This document shows positions 54,119 through 64,000 of a stretch of DNA of 64,000 nt, one piece after another (positions within the stretch are counted from its first letter, which is position 1; every line of letters starts with the position of its first letter). A program made the translations under genes and the position numbers. The notes below the pieces were generated by a model. That model was not told where the DNA came from and ran no database searches. It saw only the letters and a program-made list of their open reading frames with translations. Origin of the DNA: Halieaceae bacterium (lineage in GTDB: Bacteria > Pseudomonadota > Gammaproteobacteria > Pseudomonadales > Halieaceae); NCBI GenBank assembly GCA_902613175.1, contig CACMGJ010000004.1, positions 1-64,000 on the forward strand, read 5' to 3'.

Positions 54119-54880
54119 ATGAAACAGATCTTTTTTCTTACAGCGGCATTACTCTCCATGACGGTTCAAGCGCAGGAATACGAAGCCAGGAGCGAATTTT
54201 TCTTTTGTTCTCTCAATGAGGGCAAAACGATGGAAGACGTCGTCGCTCAAAGCGAAGCATATGGGAAATTTTCCACGGATATGGGCACCAAATACGCGCA
54301 AGCTATTTTGACTCCCATGCACGCAGGCGACACTGCTGATTACGACTATATTTTATGGGGCACTTGGCCCGATGGCGCAGCGATGTATGAGGAATGGGGC
54401 AGCTTCGTCAACGGGTATGGGGGCTGGGCTGTAGGAAACTCGGGTACCGCACCAAGCGAGGAAGCAGGAAGCTGTCATCGCTCCATTGCAATGTTCAACA
54501 CGGCCGTTATTCATAATCGCATACCGCTGAAAGAACGCGACGAGCGACAGCCGGTGCAGTTTACTCAGTGCTCACTCAAAGATGGTGCATCAATGTCACA
54601 ACTGTATGCCCAAGCGGAGAAAAACAAAGAGAAAATGGATAAGGCCGGCTTTAAAGGTTGGGGTATCCATTACTTCTTCCCGTACCTAGGTTTTGAAAAT
54701 GCGGAATACGATTTCGTACAAATGAACCATTGGTATTCCTACGAAGCACGGGGCTACATGGCAAATAACTGGGGTGGCTTTTTAGAGAAAAATCCTGACG
54801 TGGCATCAGGCATGCAACTCTTGATGGATTGTTCGAACACCAACTCCTATGTGTCACAACTCGTATTCAACAATCTATAG
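54119..54880 (+). CDS. Secreted protein with two homologous domains, unknown function
   Basis: A 253-residue exported protein; the signal peptide ends AQA (MKQIFFLTAALLSMTVQAQ). The mature part is an internal duplication. Half 1 begins FFFCSLNEGKTMEDV, has DYDYILWGTWPDG and ends near GSCHRS. Half 2 begins FTQCSLKDGASMSQL, has EYDFVQMNHWYSY and ends LMDCSNTNSY. Each half keeps a Cys near its start and another near its end, so each may form one disulfide; the ferredoxin-like (dimeric alpha/beta-barrel) fold is a possibility. ATG 54119 has AAGAGG upstream. No known function. Confidence 0.78.
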   Translation: MKQIFFLTAALLSMTVQAQEYEARSEFFFCSLNEGKTMEDVVAQSEAYGKFSTDMGTKYAQAILTPMHAGDTADYDYILWGTWPDGAAMYEEWGSFVNGYGGWAVGNSGTAPSEEAGSCHRSIAMFNTAVIHNRIPLKERDERQPVQFTQCSLKDGASMSQLYAQAEKNKEKMDKAGFKGWGIHYFFPYLGFENAEYDFVQMNHWYSYEARGYMANNWGGFLEKNPDVASGMQLLMDCSNTNSYVSQLVFNNL

Positions 54881-54955
54881 CACACTGCGCCCGCAAGTGC
54901 TTTCCCAGCCTTGCGAGTGCCTTGCACAGTACATGAGGGATGCAAGTGAGATTGG

Positions 54956-55324
54956 CTAAGCCAAACCCAAGTAGGCCAAAAGAGCAGTTGCACCCGTGAT
55001 GTAAGCACCTGGTAATTTCAGTAGCTGTCCGTGTCCCGTTAAACCAAGGTAAACAAAGAGCAGAGCGCATAACGCGTTCACTGCAATGATGGGATAAACC
55101 ATGAGTCCCAGACTAGCGTCGAGCGAGACACAGACCAATACGCCCGCGCTCACGGCAAGCCAGATGGTAAACACCTGCCACGAGACAACACTCAATGACT
55201 TAGTCAGATTTTCAAGATCACTGCTGTAGATGTGTCCCAGATAAATGCGACCACCCACGTAGCCGTGAAATACGGCGCCAACCGCTGCGATGAGCGCCGC
55301 TACATTGAGATACCAGAACGTCAT
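54956..55324 (-). CDS. Small four-helix membrane protein, unknown function
   Basis: A 122-residue protein with four predicted transmembrane segments, about residues 4-24, 46-66, 72-90 and 100-120 (for example VFTIWLAVSAGVLVCVSL, YPIIAVNALCALLFVYLGL). A conserved-looking HGYVGGRIYLG follows helix 1. It has an excellent Shine-Dalgarno sequence (AGGAGG) and starts 15 nt after fadH ends on the same strand, so it is probably co-expressed with that gene. No family recognised. Confidence 0.75.
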   Translation of the reverse strand: MTFWYLNVAALIAAVGAVFHGYVGGRIYLGHIYSSDLENLTKSLSVVSWQVFTIWLAVSAGVLVCVSLDASLGLMVYPIIAVNALCALLFVYLGLTGHGQLLKLPGAYITGATALLAYLGLA

Positions 55325-55339
55325 CCGTAACCTCCTGAC

Positions 55340-57502
<2,163 letters not shown>

Positions 57503-57534
57503 CTAGGACAGAAGAAGAATAAGCGACGTATCAC

Positions 57535-58212
57535 ATGGATGTTCTCAAAAGCGACAGCCCCCTCATTGTCTACCTCGATGTCAAAAGCCCCTATGCCTTT
57601 ATCTCCGTGAAGCCGACTCTAGCGCTGGAGCGTGACCTCGGACTGACATTCGACTGGCGACCTTACACGCTTGATATACCGAGCTATCTCGGTTCGGCAC
57701 GCAAAGAAAAGGGAGCAGTAGTCGAGTCGAGTGGACGAAGTCCCGAAATATGGAATGCCATTCGTTACGCTTACAGAGATGCCCGGCGTTATGCAGAAAT
57801 CCAAGGCTATATGCTTAAGGGTACCGAAAAGATCTGGGACTCAAACATTGCCAATATGGGCATTTTATTCGTGAATCTATACTTTCGAGATCGCATACCC
57901 GCCTATTTAGAGGCTATCTATCCACCTTTCTGGCGTCGCGAACTCGACATCGAAGACATTGAAGTCGTTAAGTGCTGTCTAGAGGAGGCCGGGATCGAAT
58001 CAACCGGGTTTGATGACTTCATTAGCGGAGAGGGGAAAAAAATGCACGATCACATCCTCTCGCATCGCTTCGATGCCGGGATGTATGGTGTCCCTACCTA
58101 TGTGTTGGGAGAAGATGTCTTTTTTGGCCGCGAGCACTTGTCTTACATTCGCTGGGTTCTAACCGGCAAACAAGGAACGCCGCCCGACGTCTGTAATGAG
58201 GTGACTGTATGA
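57535..58212 (+). CDS. DsbA-fold protein, 2-hydroxychromene-2-carboxylate isomerase family (copy 1)
   Basis: A 225-residue thioredoxin/DsbA-like protein of the HCCA-isomerase/kappa-GST group. LDVKSPYAFISVKPTL holds the Ser of the active SPYA motif in place of CxxC. GVPTYVLGEDVFFGREHLSYI is the family C-terminal signature (cis-Pro loop). It has no signal peptide and is probably glutathione-dependent and cytosolic. The stop overlaps the next gene by 4 nt (ATGA). Divergent from fadH. Aromatic degradation genes, the usual partners, are not seen. Confidence 0.85.
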   Translation: MDVLKSDSPLIVYLDVKSPYAFISVKPTLALERDLGLTFDWRPYTLDIPSYLGSARKEKGAVVESSGRSPEIWNAIRYAYRDARRYAEIQGYMLKGTEKIWDSNIANMGILFVNLYFRDRIPAYLEAIYPPFWRRELDIEDIEVVKCCLEEAGIESTGFDDFISGEGKKMHDHILSHRFDAGMYGVPTYVLGEDVFFGREHLSYIRWVLTGKQGTPPDVCNEVTV

Positions 58213-58775
58213 TTACCGCCCACATCGATTTTAAGTCGCTGGACTGTTTACTCGCCATCAATCCAATCCTCGATCTTGCGGCTGACTGCGGCACTCAGGT
58301 GAACTGGCGGCCCTACCGCAGTAAAGCGCGTGCATTACCCACACAAGTGGTCAACAAAACAGTCACTCATACACACCACCGAGTAAGAGCAGAGTCCGAG
58401 CGTCGCGTACAGCAGCACTATGCCGAGTTACGCGGGCTTGAGATTGATCCTAATCGCGGCCAAGTGGATACCAGCGATGCATTACGCTGGCTGGCAAACC
58501 TAGAAGGCGACACCTCACTGTTTGTCAGCAGACTCTTTTCTGCGCATTGGATTGACCATGCAGATATCAATGACCCGAAATTTCTGGAGCAACTCACCGA
58601 CGAATTTGGTCTGGTGAGAACTCAAGATACAGTCGATCTGGCGTCAATCGAGCTTGAAGCGGAGGCGCAGGGACTGTTTGATGCGCCCACGTTTTTTATT
58701 GAGGGGCACATGTTCATGGGGCGCGCGCATATCCCCTTGATGCGTCAGTTATTGACAGACACGGACTGCCATTGA
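58209..58775 (+). CDS. DsbA-fold protein, HCCA-isomerase-like (copy 2)
   Basis: A 188-residue diverged relative of the upstream protein. IDFKSLDCLLAINPILDL aligns with the SPYAF region but has Leu-Asp-Cys in place of Pro-Tyr-Ala. The C-terminus DAPTFFIEGHMFMGRAHIPL matches the GVPTxVxxxxxFFGRxxL signature. It is shorter, lacking part of the helical insert. Translational coupling to copy 1 suggests an obligate heterodimer or sequential partner. The changed active-site motif means it may be a non-catalytic subunit. Confidence 0.8.
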   Translation: MITAHIDFKSLDCLLAINPILDLAADCGTQVNWRPYRSKARALPTQVVNKTVTHTHHRVRAESERRVQQHYAELRGLEIDPNRGQVDTSDALRWLANLEGDTSLFVSRLFSAHWIDHADINDPKFLEQLTDEFGLVRTQDTVDLASIELEAEAQGLFDAPTFFIEGHMFMGRAHIPLMRQLLTDTDCH

Positions 58776-58795
58776 GTGACAACAGGGCTGCTCGC

Positions 58796-59476
58796 TTATT
58801 CAAAAAACGAAGAAATCTGCTCGAGCGGCTTCTTCACCGTCGCAGCTCTCGGGACTTTGGCATCTGGAGCCGGGTGACCCACGACTAATAACATCATGGG
58901 GCGCTCGTTCTCGGGACGACCCAGTATCTTGCTCAAAAACTTCATCGGGTTAGGAGTATGCGTCAGCGTAGCCAGACCAATCGTGTGTAGCGCGTTAATG
59001 AGGAGTCCCGTTGCAATACCAACGGACTCAGGAACGTAGTAATTCTTCTGCTTCTCACCCGAATCATCAAAACAATACCGCTCTGCGAAGATCGCTATCA
59101 GCCATGGCGCAGTCTCTAAGAAGGGTTTTTGGGCATCGGTTCCCAGACCATGTAAATCATCGAGCCACTGATCGCCCGCACGTCCACCATAAAAGGCCTG
59201 CTCCTCCTCTTCTGCAGCAACTCTAATCTTCCGCTTGATATCAGAATCGCTCACACAGACGAAGTGCCAGGGCTGATGATTGGCACCTGAAGGCGCTGAT
59301 CCGGCCGCTTGAAGGCAGGCTTCTATAACCTCCCGTGGTACGGGTTTCTGGGAAAAATGGCGAACCGATCGGCGACGCGAGATCAGGTCAACATAGTCTT
59401 GCGCCCGTGCCAGCATCTCCTGTGACTCAAGTGCATGGGGGTAATCAAGAGGAATCGGGTCGTAATCGTATTTCAT
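58796..59476 (-). CDS. Iodotyrosine deiodinase-type flavoprotein (nitroreductase superfamily)
   Basis: FMN protein of 226 residues. It is closest, by motif memory, to the IYD (reductive halotyrosine dehalogenase) branch, not generic nitroreductases: [20 protein letters not shown] (FMN phosphate), [16 protein letters not shown], then the EEEEQAFY lid, [29 protein letters not shown], and the C-terminal KKPLEQI. The three residues that hold the halotyrosine zwitterion in animal IYD (Glu, Tyr, Lys) correspond to Glu92, Tyr96 and Lys117. ATG 59476 is used; GTG 59482 is also possible. Convergent with the HCCA-like pair. A role in halogenated tyrosine use in seawater is inferred. Confidence 0.85.
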   Translation of the reverse strand: MKYDYDPIPLDYPHALESQEMLARAQDYVDLISRRRSVRHFSQKPVPREVIEACLQAAGSAPSGANHQPWHFVCVSDSDIKRKIRVAAEEEEQAFYGGRAGDQWLDDLHGLGTDAQKPFLETAPWLIAIFAERYCFDDSGEKQKNYYVPESVGIATGLLINALHTIGLATLTHTPNPMKFLSKILGRPENERPMMLLVVGHPAPDAKVPRAATVKKPLEQISSFFE

Positions 59477-59621
59477 GAGCACATCAACACGAGGTTCAGT
59501 AGAAGTGTCACTCTAACACCCGATCAACGCGCACCCAGCCTAAAACCATGCTGGGATAAACTTGCGGTTTCCCCGCCTACGTACCATCCTGGTATTAACA
59601 AAAACAGCATCTGGGGATTCC

Positions 59622-60278
59622 ATGTCTACAAACACTGACTGGCGCATCGGCGACGTACTTAAAGCCGCAGGCGAAAAACAGGTGGGTTTCAAGCTTACTT
59701 TCTTTATTACCGTGGGCCTCTACATCCTCATTGGACTTCCAATTGCCGTGGCTCAAGCGGTCACCGTAGGTATGGGGACCGGTGTTGCCTCATCATTGGT
59801 CGACATCTTTATCAACATCCTCTTGTATCCGCTTGGCTTGGGATTCGGTCTTTTGGGAATTAGGCGCGCTTTAGGAAAGGACACCCCTGTCAGCACGCTA
59901 TGGGAGCCCTACAGTCAATTCATTCCTCTGATCGTCATGTTTGTACTGATGTGCGTTCTCATTGTCGCTGGCCTCTTATTGCTCATTTTACCGGGTATCT
60001 ACCTCGCCGTAGCCTACTCATTTGCTCCCTATTTAATTGTTGAAAAAAATATGGGGGTCTGGGAAGCACTCGAGACGTCTCGAAAAGCCATCACCGCCTA
60101 TTGGTGGCGTTATTTTGGTCTGATGCTGATCCTACTGCTGCTTTGCATTGTCGGTACGATACCGATCCTCATTGGCTTAATCTGGGCACTTCCCATTATG
60201 TTTATTGCAATAGGTGAGGTGTTTATAGCAACGTTTGAAACAGCTTCAGCCGAGGGTTTGGGGTCAGACGCCGACTGA
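59622..60278 (+). CDS. Multi-pass membrane protein, unknown function
   Basis: A 218-residue integral membrane protein with about five to six helices (e.g. LTFFITVGLYILIGLPIAV, LIVMFVLMCVLIVAGLLLLI, LGLMLILLLLCIV-like segment near 165-185). The segment FAPYLIVEKNMGVWEALETS between helices resembles the cytoplasmic loop of YciC/GPDPase-membrane-domain proteins, which are otherwise uncharacterised. ATG 59622 has GGGGATT upstream and is preferred to a longer reading from 59562. Convergent with the glutamate dehydrogenase. Confidence 0.78.
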   Translation: MSTNTDWRIGDVLKAAGEKQVGFKLTFFITVGLYILIGLPIAVAQAVTVGMGTGVASSLVDIFINILLYPLGLGFGLLGIRRALGKDTPVSTLWEPYSQFIPLIVMFVLMCVLIVAGLLLLILPGIYLAVAYSFAPYLIVEKNMGVWEALETSRKAITAYWWRYFGLMLILLLLCIVGTIPILIGLIWALPIMFIAIGEVFIATFETASAEGLGSDAD

Positions 60279-60346
60279 CGCTACTGGCTTCAGCTCGCCT
60301 GCGCAAAACTGGCTGTGGTTCGAAACTATCGGTTCAGAGTGCTCGG

Positions 60347-61783
60347 TTATATCAGCGATTTTGACTGATAGCTGAGCGAGATTTTCTTAATAGCAATGAT
60401 GTAAGCCGATAACCGAAGGTCATCCACCTTTTCGTCCTCATGCCATCGCACCCGCATGGCCTGTAGCGCGTCGCGCATCGTATCATCCAGACCAGAGCGA
60501 ACCAACTGGAGTTCATCGGCCCCTTTAGCGTAATTCGTCCGGAAATTCTCCGTAGGCGCCCATTTATCTGAGCCAACCAAACTGCTCAATCGCTCTAACT
60601 CGGTCAGCATCAGCGCCTGCGTTGCCTCTTGAGCCCGGCGCTCCATTCGACCAAAGCGAATGTGCGACAGATTTTTCACCCACTCGAAATAAGAGACGGT
60701 TACACCACCCGCATTGGCATAGAGATCGGGGATAACGACCACACCGCGCGCTCTTAATACCTCATCTGCAGCTGCCGTAATCGGACCATTGGCCGCCTCG
60801 ATGATCAGCTTTGCTTTGATGCGCGCCGCGTTGTCGGCATGAATAACGCCCTCCAGTGCTGCAGGGATAAGGATGTCACAGTCGGACTCAAGCACGGAGT
60901 TTCCGTCTGTAATAAACGTTGCGTTAGGAAAGTCTTGAACTCCGTCGGTAGTATTAATCCACTCTTTGACTGCGGCGACGTCGAGTCCGCTGTCATTGAT
61001 AAGAGCACCATCGCGCTCGATAATGGCAACAACCTTAGCGCCGTCTTCAAGCGATAAAAATGTTGCGGCATGGAAGCCAACATTACCCAAGCCTTGCACA
61101 ATAATGCGCTTTCCATCCAAGCCGCCCGCTAGGGAAGCACGCTTGACATCCAATGGCTCGCGGAAAAACTCTCTTAAAGCGAATTGAATCCCCCTGCCCG
61201 TTGCTTCCACTCGACCGGCAATGCCCGACTTGTAGACGGGCTTCCCCGTGACACAGGCCAGCGCGTCCATCTCGGTTGGGTGCAGTCTCTGGTACTCGTC
61301 TGCAATCCACGCCATCTCCCTAGCCGAGGTGCCCATATCCGGTGCCGGGACATTTTGGCTTGGGTGAATCAGGTCTCGCTTTATGAGCTCGTAGGCAAAC
61401 CGTCGAGTGATCTGCTCTATCTCGTGATCTTCAAAGTCCTTGGGATTGATACAAAGACCGCCTTTAGATCCACCAAACGGGACATCCACCACGGCGCACT
61501 TATAGGTCATCAAAGCGGCAAGCGCTTCAGCCTCGTCCTGATTAACTGCGAGTGAGTAACGAATGCCTCCTTTGACCGGAGTGATGTGATCAGAGTGAAC
61601 AGAGCGATAACCTGTAAACACGTGAATCCGCTCGCGGAGGCGCACTGGGAACCGGACAGTGTAGGTTGCGTTACAGGTTCGAATTTGTTGAGCCAGACCT
61701 GGGGGCAGGTCAAGCAGATTAGCCGCTCGCAAAAATTGCCGATCAACGTTCGCTGTAAAACTCAATTCCTGAGAAGACATCAT
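60347..61783 (-). CDS. Glu/Leu/Phe/Val dehydrogenase (NAD(P)-glutamate dehydrogenase)
   Basis: Oxidative deamination of glutamate (or a related amino acid). A 478-residue hexameric-type dehydrogenase, longer than the usual 410-450. Substrate domain: VKGGIRYSLAVNQDEAEALA, VDVPFGGSKGGLCI (catalytic Lys), VPAPDMGTSAREMAWI. NAD domain: RIIVQGLGNVGFHAATFLS, then VIPDLYANAGGVTVSYFEWV. Start ATG 61783 has GGGGG upstream; 61780 is equivalent. It lies near putA at the right edge; proline and glutamate degradation would share 2-oxoglutarate production. Cofactor preference is not clear from the sequence alone. Confidence 0.92.
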   Translation of the reverse strand: MMSSQELSFTANVDRQFLRAANLLDLPPGLAQQIRTCNATYTVRFPVRLRERIHVFTGYRSVHSDHITPVKGGIRYSLAVNQDEAEALAALMTYKCAVVDVPFGGSKGGLCINPKDFEDHEIEQITRRFAYELIKRDLIHPSQNVPAPDMGTSAREMAWIADEYQRLHPTEMDALACVTGKPVYKSGIAGRVEATGRGIQFALREFFREPLDVKRASLAGGLDGKRIIVQGLGNVGFHAATFLSLEDGAKVVAIIERDGALINDSGLDVAAVKEWINTTDGVQDFPNATFITDGNSVLESDCDILIPAALEGVIHADNAARIKAKLIIEAANGPITAAADEVLRARGVVVIPDLYANAGGVTVSYFEWVKNLSHIRFGRMERRAQEATQALMLTELERLSSLVGSDKWAPTENFRTNYAKGADELQLVRSGLDDTMRDALQAMRVRWHEDEKVDDLRLSAYIIAIKKISLSYQSKSLI

Positions 61784-61847
61784 CAAGCCCCCACTCAATC
61801 ACAGTCCAGCAAGCTTAGTGCTACAGCATGGGGAGATCTATACCACC

Positions 61848-62723
61848 TTAGATCGCATCGACCCGCGCACCCTGAGCCTTCAAGATCGGCTTCATCTGCC
61901 GATAGGCCTCCGGCGTTCGCACCAGGGGGATGCGAGGATATAAATGGTGGATAACGTGGTACTGCATACCTGACGACCAGATATTACCAAAACGCGACTT
62001 AAAGCTTTGCGTGTCGTTATATCGGTCGGTACCGCAATCCGGGTAATGCGGCGCCCACGACAAATAAAACTGAACATAGAACACCGCGACCATTCTTGGA
62101 AGCCACCACAGTAGCGCTGCCTCTATCGCCAACCCATTGAGTGCCATGCCACACAGGACACCCATATATACGAGCTGATAAGCCACCGAGTGAAGAATGA
62201 GATCTTCACGACCAATCCGCTTCAGACAGCGCACGTAGGGATGCTCACCGCCGCGGGGTTTAGGTTGGCGCCACTGCATGCTCGACCAAAAAAAGCCCCC
62301 TATCGTGTCGTAATGTTCGCTGTAATCTGGGTCAAGCTCCGGATTGTTCGCATGCTTGTGGTGCTCCATATGCGTTGCACGCAATACGGAATAAGGAATG
62401 ACTAAAGGAATGGGACTCAACCAGCCGACGAGCTCGTTAAGCCAACGCTTTGGTTTACCAGGCATCGCAAATATCGAGTGCTGGGCTTCATGAGATGGCA
62501 GGTAGGAAGCGGCGACATTGACAGTCGCAATGATGAAGCCCAGCCAGAGCGGCATCATACCGTTGAGGCACAGCACCCAAACCGTAATCCAACACGCTAA
62601 GTTACCAAAGGCCCAGATAAGGGATAGATAAGGGAATTTATCGAGATGCTGTTTCGCAATTTCGCGCTCCATCGCACGAAGCTCGAGCTCTGTCTTTGCC
62701 GTTATATCCATCGTCCCGTCCAT
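61848..62723 (-). CDS. Fatty acid desaturase family protein
   Basis: Membrane di-iron oxygenase/desaturase, 291 residues. The three His boxes are present: SHEAQHS, THMEHHKHANN and HVIHHLYPRIP, with hydrophobic segments between. Substrate may be an acyl lipid, or it may act in a hydroxylase mode as carotene-type relatives do. ATG 62723 has GGGGAGG 11 nt upstream and lies inside the end of the preceding small gene; the in-frame ATG 62711 is possible. It likely depends on a ferredoxin or rubredoxin encoded elsewhere. Confidence 0.87.
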   Translation of the reverse strand: MDGTMDITAKTELELRAMEREIAKQHLDKFPYLSLIWAFGNLACWITVWVLCLNGMMPLWLGFIIATVNVAASYLPSHEAQHSIFAMPGKPKRWLNELVGWLSPIPLVIPYSVLRATHMEHHKHANNPELDPDYSEHYDTIGGFFWSSMQWRQPKPRGGEHPYVRCLKRIGREDLILHSVAYQLVYMGVLCGMALNGLAIEAALLWWLPRMVAVFYVQFYLSWAPHYPDCGTDRYNDTQSFKSRFGNIWSSGMQYHVIHHLYPRIPLVRTPEAYRQMKPILKAQGARVDAI

Positions 62724-62899
62724 GACGCTACGCCTCCCCAGGCACCAAAAATGATGAGTGCCACAATCCATATATCAACGCCACCAATGGCGTCGACTCC
62801 GAACTCTGCCATAACCTGAACCGAGAGTGGAGCCAAAAAAGCCAATCCAAATAAAAAGGGTAACGCCCCCAGGAACCACTCTAATAACCTCGCGAGCAT
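62702..62899 (-). CDS. Small membrane protein upstream of and overlapping the desaturase
   Basis: A 65-residue protein with two predicted transmembrane helices (WFLGALPFLFGLAFLAPLSV and DIWIVALIIFGAWGGVA). ATG 62899 has an excellent AGGAG 10 nt upstream, and its stop lies 22 nt inside the desaturase, the layout of a translationally coupled partner. It ends in RWI. No family recognised. It could be a small subunit or chaperone for the desaturase; the coding call rests on Shine-Dalgarno, overlap and hydrophobicity. Confidence 0.65.
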   Translation of the reverse strand: MLARLLEWFLGALPFLFGLAFLAPLSVQVMAEFGVDAIGGVDIWIVALIIFGAWGGVASWTGRWI

Positions 62900-62931
62900 A
62901 ATTTTTACTCCTGTGGTCTACGCGGCCTAGT

Positions 62932-63597
62932 TCAAGCCATCACGGCACGAATCCGCTCGATTGGAATCGAGCGACTCAGTAACTTATTCGCGGCAAATGC
63001 GCGCTGAGGTAGTGCGCCTAAACGAGACGCATGCTCCATCGCATGGTCGACGAGTGCCGCCGAGGGCACGACTTCGTCCAAAAAACCAGCCGCCATCGCC
63101 GATTCTGGAGAGTGAATCTGAGCCGCCACAATGGACTCAAACCGATGCGCCTCCGAAAGTCGATAAACCGCTGGCTCGTAACCAAACGCCGGTAAGTCCA
63201 TATCAATGGCCGTTTCGTTCAAGCCATACTTGTAATCACCCTCGATTCCAATCCGCTTATCAGCACACACCAACATCACAGAGCCCAGCGCCAAACAGTG
63301 GCCTGTTACCGCACAAACAACGGGATGCGGGAAGGTAAAAATACGAAATGCCAATTCGCCGCCTGCTTTGACCATGGCTGCCGCGGCGTCTGCATCGCCA
63401 CTCGAGATGACCTTCAAGTCAAAGCCCGCTGAGAAGCACCCGTCCCGACCTAACCACATCAGCGACGCTGACTTAGCCTCAACCTCATCGAGCGCCTCGT
63501 TAAAATCCCGAATCGCGTCGGGAGAGAACACATTTCTCTTGCCATCGTCGTGCGTGAGAACAGCAACGTTTTCCTGAAATTCCAGTGTGAGTGACAT
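62932..63597 (-). CDS. Enoyl-CoA hydratase/isomerase (crotonase) family protein
   Basis: A 221-residue crotonase-fold protein, short for the family (about 255-265). The oxyanion-hole elements are visible in FSAGFDLKVI and in the CAVTGHCLALGSVMLVCADKR helix. The acidic residues usually supplied after GxVxxV are partly retained (AAGFLDEVVPSAALVDHAM). The substrate is unknown: hydratase, isomerase or hydrolase chemistry is possible. ATG 63597 has GGAGCAGGT. Divergent from putA. Confidence 0.85.
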   Translation of the reverse strand: MSLTLEFQENVAVLTHDDGKRNVFSPDAIRDFNEALDEVEAKSASLMWLGRDGCFSAGFDLKVISSGDADAAAAMVKAGGELAFRIFTFPHPVVCAVTGHCLALGSVMLVCADKRIGIEGDYKYGLNETAIDMDLPAFGYEPAVYRLSEAHRFESIVAAQIHSPESAMAAGFLDEVVPSAALVDHAMEHASRLGALPQRAFAANKLLSRSIPIERIRAVMA

Positions 63598-63692
63598 ACC
63601 TGCTCCTTACCTACTTAGTGTTATTGGTTCTGTGTATCGAGCCCCTATATTTAAGCAGAATGTAGGCGCCATGACATTATCGGGGAAAATGG

Positions 63693-64000
63693 ATGGCCGA
63701 ACTCAGTCGAGACTCAATCCGCTCTATGCACTATGCGCTCGAAAGCGAGGCGCTACAGTCGCTAGGTGCTATCATTACGTCATTCGACACCAACCGAACA
63801 TCGATTTCCACACAGGCTTCCCAACTAGTTGAGTTTAGCAGAGCACGTGCCAGCGATTCCGGCACGCTGGATGCCTTTTTGCGCGAATTTGGTCTTTCAA
63901 ACGCTGAGGGAATTGCGCTGATGTGCTTGGCCGAGGCGCTTCTTAGGGTTCCTGATGAGCCAACATTGGACGCTCTCATCTCGGAAAAAATCCGAGAGGG
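63693..64000 (+). CDS. putA: PutA proline dehydrogenase/P5C dehydrogenase, N-terminal fragment
   Basis: The frame from ATG 63693 (MAELSRDSIRSMHYALESEA) stays open for 102 codons to the right edge of the window, so only the start of the gene is visible. The recognisable PutA segment is SGTLDAFLREFGLSNAEGIA ... LMCLAEALLRVPDEPT (about residues 60-90), which belongs to the proline-dehydrogenase arm. PutA oxidises proline to glutamate via P5C on the membrane. No N-terminal RHH autorepressor domain is seen, so it appears to be a non-autoregulatory PutA. It is divergent from the enoyl-CoA hydratase gene (95-bp gap). Confidence 0.82.
   Translation, partial: MAELSRDSIRSMHYALESEALQSLGAIITSFDTNRTSISTQASQLVEFSRARASDSGTLDAFLREFGLSNAEGIALMCLAEALLRVPDEPTLDALISEKIRE

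Overview
The window looks like a chromosomal segment of a marine, aerobic, heterotrophic gammaproteobacterium. The gene orders aroQ-accB-accC-prmA / dusB-fis-purH-purD, amgK-murU ... lptD-surA-pdxA-rsmA-apaH, tsaD / rpsU-(yqeY)-dnaG-rpoD and trpE-G-D-C next to a CRP/Vfr-type gene are those of Pseudomonas-like and Cellvibrionales-like genomes. A large TonB receptor, several c-type cytochromes, many acyl-CoA/flavin oxidoreductases and no phage or IS elements fit an oligotrophic marine lineage such as OM60/NOR5 (Halieaceae) or a relative. That placement is an inference from gene content only. There is no rRNA, CRISPR array or transposase; one tRNA is present.

Region 1 (1-13.2 kb) is a housekeeping core: a PfkB kinase, a pentapeptide protein, DsbD, a PCu(A)C copper chaperone, a DUF2333 protein, the fatty-acid operon aroQ-accB-accC-prmA (minus strand), then the divergent dusB-fis-purH-purD and coq7. 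The aroQ leader carries a terminator-like hairpin only 14 nt before the start codon. Region 2 (13.2-20.8 kb) has an OsmC protein, a CRP/Vfr regulator interrupted by one in-frame TAA at the start of its DNA-binding domain, and the minus-strand run amgK-murU-rpe-trpE-trpG-trpD-trpC with several 4-bp stop/start overlaps.

Region 3 (20.9-29.8 kb) is lptD-surA-pdxA ... rsmA-apaH-cca (envelope assembly, PLP synthesis, ribosome and tRNA maturation). A patatin-like phospholipase and an H-NS-type protein sit between pdxA and rsmA, and apaG is missing from its usual place. Region 4 (29.8-35.9 kb) is folB-tsaD and, divergently, the macromolecular-synthesis operon rpsU-yqeY-dnaG-rpoD behind a near-consensus sigma-70 promoter.

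Region 5 (35.9-43.1 kb) is accessory: a Coq4-like protein, then a tight four-gene cluster (di-haem cytochrome c, MauG/CcpA-like di-haem peroxidase, beta-helix/cytochrome fusion, and an iron-sulphur flavoprotein of the BciB/HCAR chlorophyll-reductase family), followed by a thioesterase and an Old Yellow Enzyme. This cluster is the best candidate here for an undescribed redox system. Region 6 (43.1-51.9 kb) has a tRNA with CAU anticodon (probably Ile2), a secreted unknown, and a 1006-residue TonB receptor flanked by two different TPR-oxygenase fusions (a 2OG-Fe(II) type and an aspartyl/asparaginyl hydroxylase type), a possible receptor-linked hydroxylation module.

Region 7 (51.9-64 kb) is metabolic and mostly catabolic: an aminotransferase, a GST, a secreted protein made of two repeats, FadH, a pair of thiol-transferase-fold proteins, an iodotyrosine-deiodinase-type flavoprotein, glutamate dehydrogenase, a fatty acid desaturase preceded by a tiny membrane protein, an enoyl-CoA hydratase and the first 102 codons of putA running off the right edge.
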